Assembly (NCBI GenBank): GCA_021793295.1
Contig: JAJYTA010000016.1
Span: forward strand, 1-41,961
Direction of reading: 5' to 3'
Length of the DNA stretch: 41,961 bases
From: Actinomycetes bacterium
GTDB taxonomy: Bacteria; Actinomycetota; Actinomycetes; Jiangellales; Jiangellaceae
Below are positions 34,011 through 40,479 of this stretch, in pieces (the stretch's first letter is position 1; each line of letters starts with the position of its first letter). A program made the position numbers and the translations under genes. The notes below the pieces were generated by a model that did no database searches, had not been told where the DNA came from, and saw nothing but the letters and a program-made list of their open reading frames with translations.

Positions 34011-34154
34011 ATGCCGAAGTTCGTGATCGAACGAGAGTTACCCGGCGTGGGCGGGATGTCCGCTGCGGAACTGGAGAGCATCTCGGCCAAGTCCAACGCC
34101 GTCATCGACGAGCTGGGCCCCGGACTCCACGACCCGGTCACCGGAGGACTGTGA
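34011..34154 (+). pseudogene. Truncated DUF4242 gene
   Basis: The 47-residue frame opens with MPKFVIERELPGVGGMSAAELES and ISAKSNAVIDELGP, the N-terminal half of DUF4242 (small nickel-binding-like ferredoxin-fold) proteins. These normally run to about 85-95 residues; here the text goes straight to LHDPVTGGL and a stop. The end looks like a family C-terminus, so an internal deletion is more likely than a frameshift. GAGGAGG before the ATG is intact, so a short peptide may still be made. Its stop overlaps the cupin ATG. Confidence 0.65.
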
Positions 34155-34522
34155 TGACCATGACGCTGGCGGCGAAGTCACACGACCAGCCGGACGATGT
34201 CAGACGGTTCGACCACGGTTCCGTCGCCGTCGTGAACGTCGCCGGGGTGAGCGTGGGCCGGGTGGTCTTCGAACCCGGATGGCGCTGGTCGGAGCATGTA
34301 CGTCCGTTGGCCGGGACCGCGTCATGCGAGGTGGCCCATACCGGATACGTCCTGTCCGGCAGGTTGGCCATTCGGATGGACGACGGGCGCGAGGCGGTGG
34401 CCGGTCCTGGCGACATCTTCGTGGTGTCGCCGGGCCACGACGGCTGGGTGGTCGGTGCCGAACCCTGTGTTCTGCTTGATTGGGCCGGTGGGGCGGAGTA
34501 CGCCCGCCGTGAGCCGCAGTGA
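34154..34522 (+). CDS. Cupin-domain protein
   Basis: A 122-residue single cupin. GWRWSEHVRPLAGTASCEVAHTGYVLSGRLAIRMDDGREAVAGPGDIFVVSPGHDGWVVG gives both cupin motifs, with His and Cys in the positions of metal ligands and PGDIF as the turn between them. ATG 34154 has GGAGGA five bases upstream; a GTG at 34151 is possible. Ligand unknown. It is coupled to the truncated DUF4242 gene and probably belongs with the HD/LuxR regulator rather than with the FtsK machine. Confidence 0.82.
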   Translation: MTMTLAAKSHDQPDDVRRFDHGSVAVVNVAGVSVGRVVFEPGWRWSEHVRPLAGTASCEVAHTGYVLSGRLAIRMDDGREAVAGPGDIFVVSPGHDGWVVGAEPCVLLDWAGGAEYARREPQ

Positions 34523-34525
34523 TGT

Positions 34526-34834
34526 TCAGTCGCTACCCCAGCCTTCGGTGTTGATCTGCCGCTCGCGCTGGTGGCGACTGATCACCGACCCGATGACCAG
34601 GATCAACACCACGAGGCAGACGAGCAGCACCACGTGAGCGCTGCCGATCCCGGCGCCGTCCCACCCGGGAACCGACCAGGTGGCGTCGTCGGCCGAGGCG
34701 ATGAAGCCTCGTTCGATCATCCACTCCCGGCCTTCGTCCCACGCTCCGAAACCCAGTGGGGCGAGGATCGGCAGCGCGAGTGGCACGGCCAGCAACATGA
34801 TGAACGCGTCGTTGTCGGACATCGAGTCGGCCAC
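34526..34834 (-). CDS. Small two-helix membrane protein of the cluster
   Basis: A 102-residue protein with helices near 11-30 (FIMLLAVPLALPILAPLGF) and 66-86 (AHVVLLVCLVVLILVIGSVI), joined by an acidic and aromatic loop with DEGREWMIERGF. GTG 34834 has AGGTGA eight bases upstream; ATG 34822 is too far from it. It lies 22 bases after the degenerate FtsK gene and shares its transcript, driven by element E. No family recognised. Confidence 0.75.
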   Translation of the reverse strand: MADSMSDNDAFIMLLAVPLALPILAPLGFGAWDEGREWMIERGFIASADDATWSVPGWDGAGIGSAHVVLLVCLVVLILVIGSVISRHQRERQINTEGWGSD

Positions 34835-34856
34835 GGTTCACTTCACCTGCCCATCG

Positions 34857-36737
34857 TCAGTAGACCCCGTCGTTCATGTGCCGGATGCGTACCGTCCGGG
34901 TCCGTGAAACGACGAGCGATCCGGCTCCGTCCGTTCCGCGCCATCCGATCGAGACCTTGGTGCCGTCGTTCTCGACGGCCTCGACCTGCTCGACGACGAC
35001 CCAGCCGGTCTCGTCGTCGAGACGGGCCAGATGGCCGGGTTCGAGCTGCGACACCATCACGACCTCGGACCAGCCTTCGACGTCCTTGCCGCGCGTCCCG
35101 GACGGTCCTGCCGACCCGGACGCTCCTGCCGACCCGGATGAGCGCGCCCGGCTCCAGTCCACCAGCCCGCTCGCCCCGTGGGAGAACCCTTCGGCGAGGT
35201 CGGCCTCCATGAGCGACTTCCACGCAGCGGCCGGGGTGTCGTTCCACACCCGCGGGCGCTGCACGTGCAACACCGGGTGGGTCACGACGTGTGGGCGGAA
35301 CGCCTCGACGAGCGTGGCGTCGTCGGCATCGCCGGAGCGACGGGCCTCGCGGGGGTCGGGCGTCCAGTAACACTGCAGCGTCACGGGAGGCGCGTCGCCG
35401 AGGCGCAGCTTGGCCCGCCCGGGGACCGCTTCGGTGCCGTCTTCGTCGTCATCGGCTGAGGATCGCAGTGCGGGCGTCGAGTGCGCATCCATGCGTCCCA
35501 GGGCCACGACCGCGCCGAGGTCGTCGGCGTACTCGTCGCGCAGCAGAGGGTCGTCGGAGCGCTGGACGCTGAGCACGATGATCATGTTGACGCGCCGACC
35601 GTGCCGGAGCAGGTCGGCGACCCGGTCGGCCGCGGTGGGGGCACCGGCGGAAGCCTGTCCGGCACGGGCGGCGGCCTCGGCGGCGGCCGTCGCGAACTCG
35701 CGGAAGTGATGGATGACGACCATCATCGGCTCCAGTTCGGACCGGTCGGCGCCGGACTCGACGAGCGCGACTCGGCCCTCCATCTCGCGCCACGCCTGAT
35801 TGAGCACGACGATCTGGTCGTCCAATGTGGACGCGACGATCTGCACGTTGGGCCAGTCGCGCACGCCGAGCAGGTCGACTCGACGATGGTCGATGACCCA
35901 GACCGGCCAGCCACGCGCGGCGGCCTCGAGGATCAGCCCGGTCAGCAGAACCCGCTTGCCGGACCCGGACCGGCCCAGCGCGAGCAGATGCCCCTGCGGC
36001 GCAAGCGGATCCCACGCGACGCGAGTCCCGGACGAGTCGACGCCCAGCGGGATCACCTGCCCCGCGAGGTCGTCAGCTGAGGGCGCCGTCCGACTGACGT
36101 GGTCAGGCAGGCGGCGGGCGGCAGCGGCTCGGCGCGAAGACACCGGGCCCGATTCCGGGCTCAACTGCCCCGGCGAGCGCGTGGGGTCGCGAAGCGTCAA
36201 ACGACGGTCGCGGACATTGTGCCGGGCGACGACGTACTGCTCGCCCAACTCAGCGTGGACCGCCGTAGCCACCTGCTCGGCCCAATCGGCGGACGAGTCG
36301 TCCACCGCAGCCGGATACCTCACATTGAGAAGATGTGGCACGCCGACCCAGCCGCCGCGCCACTGCCGGGTGTCGATCTCGAGGTACTCCGCACCAGGAA
36401 CCTGAAGGTGGCCGGCCAGCGCATCGGCCAGCGCCTGGACCACGGCGTCACGCAACCGGCGCCGAACCGACAGCACGTACAGCCCGATCGCTGCGGCCAC
36501 CACCGGCAGGGCGAGGACCAAGCCCACGGCCGGCTGATCGAGCACGGCGAGGATGGCCCAGATCGCTGCGCCGAGCAGGGCGATGGCCATGGCGCTGCGA
36601 GCCAGCCCGGCTGCGCTGAAACCGTTGTGCGTGGGGGCGGCCGGTTTCGCGGCGTCGAATCGACGGTCGTGCGCGCCGGCCTCGTCAGGTTCGTGCTCGG
36701 TTGCGGTCGACGCTTCCGCCGGTTCGTGTCGGGCCAC
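34857..36737 (-). CDS. Membrane-anchored FtsK/SpoIIIE-like protein with degenerate Walker motifs
   Basis: A 626-residue protein. Two helices (about 47-65 and 70-90) anchor it; a small domain follows (about 95-200), then one FtsK-like module: GHLLALGRSGSGKRVLLTGLI, VWVIDHRRVDLLGV, PMMVVIHHFREF, RRVNMIIVLSVQRSDDPLL. Walker A keeps K261 but the next residue, normally Ser/Thr for Mg, is Arg262; Walker B has His343-His344 instead of Asp-Glu. ATP hydrolysis is therefore doubtful. A Ser/Gly linker and a basic beta C-terminus follow. GTG 36737 has AGGAGGTG six bases before it. It may be the membrane docking half of a split motor, as EccCa is to EccCb in ESX systems, with the intact soluble ATPase at 27646 as partner. 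Confidence 0.85.
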   Translation of the reverse strand: MARHEPAEASTATEHEPDEAGAHDRRFDAAKPAAPTHNGFSAAGLARSAMAIALLGAAIWAILAVLDQPAVGLVLALPVVAAAIGLYVLSVRRRLRDAVVQALADALAGHLQVPGAEYLEIDTRQWRGGWVGVPHLLNVRYPAAVDDSSADWAEQVATAVHAELGEQYVVARHNVRDRRLTLRDPTRSPGQLSPESGPVSSRRAAAARRLPDHVSRTAPSADDLAGQVIPLGVDSSGTRVAWDPLAPQGHLLALGRSGSGKRVLLTGLILEAAARGWPVWVIDHRRVDLLGVRDWPNVQIVASTLDDQIVVLNQAWREMEGRVALVESGADRSELEPMMVVIHHFREFATAAAEAAARAGQASAGAPTAADRVADLLRHGRRVNMIIVLSVQRSDDPLLRDEYADDLGAVVALGRMDAHSTPALRSSADDDEDGTEAVPGRAKLRLGDAPPVTLQCYWTPDPREARRSGDADDATLVEAFRPHVVTHPVLHVQRPRVWNDTPAAAWKSLMEADLAEGFSHGASGLVDWSRARSSGSAGASGSAGPSGTRGKDVEGWSEVVMVSQLEPGHLARLDDETGWVVVEQVEAVENDGTKVSIGWRGTDGAGSLVVSRTRTVRIRHMNDGVY

Positions 36738-36786
36738 GGCACACCTCCTCCGCTCCTTCGGCCTCGGCTACTTCGGCCTCACCGTC

Positions 36787-36817
36787 TGAAAGTCCCGTAA
36801 GGGGGCGCGCTGTGACA
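36787..36817 (-). promoter_or_regulatory. Cluster element E: bipartite promoter-like motif (minus strand)
   Basis: On the minus strand: TGTCACAGC (36817-36809), 14 bases, GACTTTCA (36794-36787), 50 bases before GTG 36737. It is the most divergent copy, but its spacing is identical. It is back-to-back with element C, 29 bases apart. Confidence 0.65.
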
Positions 36818-36846
36818 GGTCGGCCGGGAGTTCATCACCCCCCAGA

Positions 36847-36877
36847 CGTCACAGACCGGACGTTGCGCGCACTTACA
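36847..36877 (+). promoter_or_regulatory. Cluster element C: bipartite promoter-like motif
   Basis: CGTCACAGA (36847-36855), 14 bases, CACTTACA (36870-36877), 51 bases before ATG 36928. With element E it forms a divergent promoter pair. Confidence 0.8.
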
Positions 36878-36927
36878 CCAGCAGACACGAGGACAAGTCC
36901 GCCCTCGACCCGAGCGAGGTAGCCGCC

Positions 36928-38304
36928 ATGTGGAAGAAGGTCGCCATCGGTGGCGGACTCCTCATGCTGGTGGCACCGATGGTGCTGTTCGCCGCCGCGC
37001 TCGGCATCGTCTCGGCGGCCGCGTGCGAAGCCATGGACGACATACCGTTCGTCGAATGCGAGTTCCTGCTCGAGGGAGGCCTGGACGGAGATCAGTGCGG
37101 TGAGGTGCCCGTGGAGGTCTCCGGCAACATCCCGGACGAGTGGCGAGAAATTTTCGCTGAAGCCGCCGACAAGTTCCACGTCAACCCGAACTTCCTCGCA
37201 GCGATCTACCTGACGGAGAACGGCAACACGTGGCGGCCCCTCGACTCGAACTGGGCCAGCTCACCTGCCGGTGCCACCGGGCCGATGCAGTTCATGCCTG
37301 GGACGTGGAGCGATTACGGCATCGACGGCGACGGTGACGGCACCGCGGACATCTCCGACCCCACCGACGCCGTCCACACCGCGGCCAGCCTGTTCTCGGC
37401 TTCGCCCCACAAAGGCCCGCCGATCTACGGCTCCACGTCCCCGGACATGGCGACCGGGTCGATCGGCAAGCCGTGGCTGCCAGGCACGTTGCTCTACGCC
37501 GCGGCGAGCTACAACGCCGGTCCTGGCACCATCACGAAGTACACCAGTGCTGACGACGGCCTCGACGATCCGCAGTGGACCCGGGTGTGGGAGGTCCGCC
37601 GCTATCTGCACAACATCCACGCCTTGCTGGATTCCAACCTGACCAAAAGTGGTGTCACCAGCGAGAACGGCTACACCGGGTTGTCCGGAGGCCGCACCGA
37701 TCACGTCGGCCATTACCTCCGCGAGTGGAGCGATCCGCATGGCCTGGGCGTCGGCGGTACCGACGGTGACGACGGCGAGGACGGTGGCTCCGGGGACGAC
37801 TGTGACGTACCGGACGGCGATCTCAACGCTGTCGTCGAGGTGGCCCGTCGGGAGTTCGAGCGCGGTGCCCGGGAAGAACCCGGGTGTGGTTTCGTCTGCG
37901 ACGAGTACATCGACGACGGCGACGAAGCCTGGTGCGCGGACTTCGTCAGCTGGGTCTTCCGCGAGGCCGGCGTGCCGTTCAAACCGACGCCGATGACGCG
38001 GATGTACTTCTGGCGCCACGACTGGCAGATCCCCGCCGTCATCGGGATGCAACGGTGGTTCCGCCTCGGCTCGCACGGCAGCGAGTTCTTCACCCCCGAC
38101 CAGAAGGATCCCCGCCCGGGCGACGTCGCGATCTACACGGGTCACGTCAACATCGTGGTGGCCGTGGACCCATCGCGGGACATGCTCGTCACCATCGGCG
38201 GTAACGAGTCCGACACCGTTCAGCAGACCAGTGGAACGTTCTCGGCAGGCACGAGTTCCGGACTCGTAGGATACGGCCGCATCAACGCCGAGCCGGCCGA
38301 CTAG
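36928..38304 (+). CDS. Secreted cell-wall hydrolase: lytic transglycosylase plus CHAP domain
   Basis: A 458-residue protein with an N-terminal membrane anchor or signal (about 3-30). The GH23 transglycosylase part has catalytic Glu97 in AIYLTENGN, then GATGPMQFMPGTWSDYG and LYAAASYNAGPGTI. An acidic Gly/Asp linker (about 272-296) leads to a CHAP amidase/peptidase domain with Cys336 in EAWCADFVSWVFREAG and His406 in PGDVAIYTGHVNIVVAV. This pairing of glycan and peptide cutting is the hallmark of hydrolases in Gram-positive conjugation systems (CwlT, Tn916 Orf14), which open the wall for a transport apparatus. Driven by element C and first in an operon with the next gene. Confidence 0.9.
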   Translation: MWKKVAIGGGLLMLVAPMVLFAAALGIVSAAACEAMDDIPFVECEFLLEGGLDGDQCGEVPVEVSGNIPDEWREIFAEAADKFHVNPNFLAAIYLTENGNTWRPLDSNWASSPAGATGPMQFMPGTWSDYGIDGDGDGTADISDPTDAVHTAASLFSASPHKGPPIYGSTSPDMATGSIGKPWLPGTLLYAAASYNAGPGTITKYTSADDGLDDPQWTRVWEVRRYLHNIHALLDSNLTKSGVTSENGYTGLSGGRTDHVGHYLREWSDPHGLGVGGTDGDDGEDGGSGDDCDVPDGDLNAVVEVARREFERGAREEPGCGFVCDEYIDDGDEAWCADFVSWVFREAGVPFKPTPMTRMYFWRHDWQIPAVIGMQRWFRLGSHGSEFFTPDQKDPRPGDVAIYTGHVNIVVAVDPSRDMLVTIGGNESDTVQQTSGTFSAGTSSGLVGYGRINAEPAD

Positions 38305-38315
38305 GAGTAACGGCG

Positions 38316-39158
38316 ATGCCTGACGAGGCGCCCCAGCGTGAGAAGTTCACCGTCGCGCAACTGGTGCTCGCAGCCGCGGCGCTCGCCGTCGTCGGGCTGG
38401 TCCTCATCTTCGGGTTCGGTGGCGACGACTCGGACGAGCCCGGCACGTCACAGCCCGCGAGCCAGGCCGACGGTGACGATGCGGATGGCGCTGACGATGA
38501 CGGCGGTGACGGCGATGATGCCAACAGTGCTCCCGACGTCACGTCATCTCCCGAACCGTCGACGACCGCCGACGACGAAACCTCCCCGCCTCCGCTGCCA
38601 CCTGGTATGGAACGCCCCGGGCCGACGGAAGCGCCCGATCCGGCCACCGTCGACCACCAGTCGCCGTCGCAGATCGCACTCGCGGCCTTGACGGCGGCCT
38701 ACTCGATGGACACGACCACCGACGAGTCACCGGCCGACGCCATGCAGCGCGTGGAGCCGTGGCTGGCCGACACCTGGAAATCGCGCGAGTACGACCTCAA
38801 GGACCTCGAAGACGAAGTCGAAGACGACTGGAACGACTGGGCCGATCACGACGGCTATGCCTCGATCAACGTGATCCAGGACGTCATCTCCAATGACGCC
38901 GTGTCTCCGCAGGAACGCGGCGACACCGAGACGACGGCGATGCGCAAGATCGCCGTCAGCTTCACCCCCTTGGGCCGCGACGGCTGGAACGGTCAGCTCG
39001 AGGACGCGACATGGTACGTGCACATGGAGCGCCCGTCGGCGTCGGACCCGTGGACGATCGTCGAGATGCGCCGCCCCGTCTTCGACCCCACCACCCGCCC
39101 ACTGCCCACCGGTTCACCGAATTCCTGGAGTTCAACGCATGACCCCGGCAATAGATGA
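38316..39158 (+). CDS. Bitopic envelope protein with VirB8/TcpC-like layout
   Basis: A 280-residue protein: short cytoplasmic part (1-15), one helix near 16-36 (LVLAAAALAVVGLVLIFGF), an acidic Asp/Gly/Ser/Pro linker to about 110, and a compact extracellular domain (about 115-260; AALTAAYSMDTTTDESPADAMQRVEPWLADTW, TAMRKIAVSFTPLG, WYVHMERPSASDPWTIVEMR) that reads like an NTF2-like fold. VirB8 and TcpC channel proteins of conjugation systems share this layout; the match is by architecture, not by proven homology. It starts eleven bases after the wall hydrolase and overlaps the next gene. Confidence 0.75.
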   Translation: MPDEAPQREKFTVAQLVLAAAALAVVGLVLIFGFGGDDSDEPGTSQPASQADGDDADGADDDGGDGDDANSAPDVTSSPEPSTTADDETSPPPLPPGMERPGPTEAPDPATVDHQSPSQIALAALTAAYSMDTTTDESPADAMQRVEPWLADTWKSREYDLKDLEDEVEDDWNDWADHDGYASINVIQDVISNDAVSPQERGDTETTAMRKIAVSFTPLGRDGWNGQLEDATWYVHMERPSASDPWTIVEMRRPVFDPTTRPLPTGSPNSWSSTHDPGNR

Positions 39159-40371
39159 CACCATGACCGTCGTGAAAAACCTGACTCTTGGCAAGCGACT
39201 TATCCGCAAAGCATCGGCTTTCACAGTGTTGTCGTTGGCAACGTCATTGGCAGCCTGTGGATCGACTGACGAACAAGTCGCGGAGGACGGCCCAACCGCT
39301 GACAGCACAATCGGTAGCACTGACTTTCACACGGAGACCCCGACGGATGAACCCACGCCGGATCAGCCAACCGCGAGCTTCGACGGAATCATTTCCCTCT
39401 ACCTAAACTCGGATGTCCAGAAATTGAAAATCGAGGACGAAGATTCACTAGGGGATCACGAAACCGAGGACACAACGGTTTCATTGCCCGATAACACGAG
39501 CCACAAAAAGATCACACGATCATCGTTCTCCGGCGACTGGATGTTCATCGCATACGGCGAGGAAAACATCCAGATCGATCAGTTCGATGAAGCGACCAAT
39601 GAATATGTCGACTTCATCGCACTAAGCCCGGAAGAAGGAGGGTACTCCGAAGTCGGCTACTCTTTGGAGAACCCTAGGTTTGCTCCTGATACCTCCACCT
39701 TGTGGGTCGAGAAAGTCAGCGATGGGACGAGTCGCCTCGCATCAATCGACATCACATCCGAGACCGACCCGAGTGAACTGACCGACAGCGAGTTAACTTT
39801 CGAAAAGGACTACGCTGGCAAGAATCAATGGACGTTCGACACAGCGGGCGAGCCGATGCTGTTCAAGGACAGCGAGAGGATCGTCAGCAGCAGCTGGGAG
39901 GACGGTGAACCAGGAGCAGGGGACTATAGGTTCGGTTACCGACCTGATGAAGTTGGCGGCGTCGTCTTGCCCTCCTTGGCGACTTTCAACGCCGATGGCA
40001 GGGGTAATGAATACGATGTGATCAAGAGGGTCAGCAAGACTGAATTCATCATGGCTGCCATCGGTGATATGGCGGCTGAGCATGGCCAGGGTGCGCAAGA
40101 AACGGGTGCAGTACTGCGGATGACAATCGACCCCACCAAGAAATCCGTGGATCTTGAACCATTGGTGCCGTTGGCCGCAGATAAGAATCTTCCCAGCTGG
40201 GTGATTGTGTCACCAGATTTCGAGACTCTCCTTTTCTGCCACGGGCAAGGTGACCCGATGAAGAGAGAAAACGTATACAAGGGTTACGAGGTGTCGCTGG
40301 GCAGCGATACAGGAGAACCCGAAGAATATGGCACATGCTCTCGGGACAAGGTAATTCTTGAGTGGCGCTAG
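39139..40371 (+). CDS. Low-GC lipoprotein of unknown function
   Basis: A 410-residue lipoprotein: basic start, hydrophobic stretch and lipobox SLATSLAACGS. A Thr/Pro/Glu linker follows, then a beta-rich domain with repeated DxW/F-like turns (FSGDWMFIAYGEENIQIDQF, PRFAPDTSTLWVEK, KNQWTFDTAGEPM) that suggests a beta-propeller. ATG 39139 has TGGAG eight bases upstream and overlaps the previous stop; ATG 39163 is an equally good start for the signal peptide. Base use differs sharply from all neighbours (for example, 27 G or C in the 60 bases from 39421), with codons such as AAA, ATT and TTG that are rare elsewhere in the window. This points to recent transfer. Confidence 0.78.
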   Translation: MTPAIDDTMTVVKNLTLGKRLIRKASAFTVLSLATSLAACGSTDEQVAEDGPTADSTIGSTDFHTETPTDEPTPDQPTASFDGIISLYLNSDVQKLKIEDEDSLGDHETEDTTVSLPDNTSHKKITRSSFSGDWMFIAYGEENIQIDQFDEATNEYVDFIALSPEEGGYSEVGYSLENPRFAPDTSTLWVEKVSDGTSRLASIDITSETDPSELTDSELTFEKDYAGKNQWTFDTAGEPMLFKDSERIVSSSWEDGEPGAGDYRFGYRPDEVGGVVLPSLATFNADGRGNEYDVIKRVSKTEFIMAAIGDMAAEHGQGAQETGAVLRMTIDPTKKSVDLEPLVPLAADKNLPSWVIVSPDFETLLFCHGQGDPMKRENVYKGYEVSLGSDTGEPEEYGTCSRDKVILEWR

Positions 40372-40479
40372 CCTGCCGTCGACCAAAAGAACGGCGTCAT
40401 GCGCTGAGATCAACGCCGCTCATCGCTGCCCGGTCCCGGGTGAGCATAGTTTGAGAACTGACTTTCCACGGAGGTGGAA
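40372..40479. promoter_or_regulatory. Intergenic stretch with possible promoter of the glycosidase gene
   Basis: A TAGTTT -10-like box at 40447-40452 would start transcription about 20 bases before the ATG, and GGAGGTGG is the ribosome site. No cluster-type element is present, so this gene is probably not part of the FtsK regulon. Confidence 0.4.

Noticed and set aside
34154-34154. Frameshift between the DUF4242 fragment and the cupin gene as one broken gene
   Set aside because: The cupin has its own ribosome site, start and complete domain; the families are unrelated.
26811-40371. Actinobacterial integrative conjugative element
   Set aside because: No integrase, excisionase, replication protein, tRNA attachment site or flanking direct repeat is visible, and one FtsK protein has dead Walker motifs.
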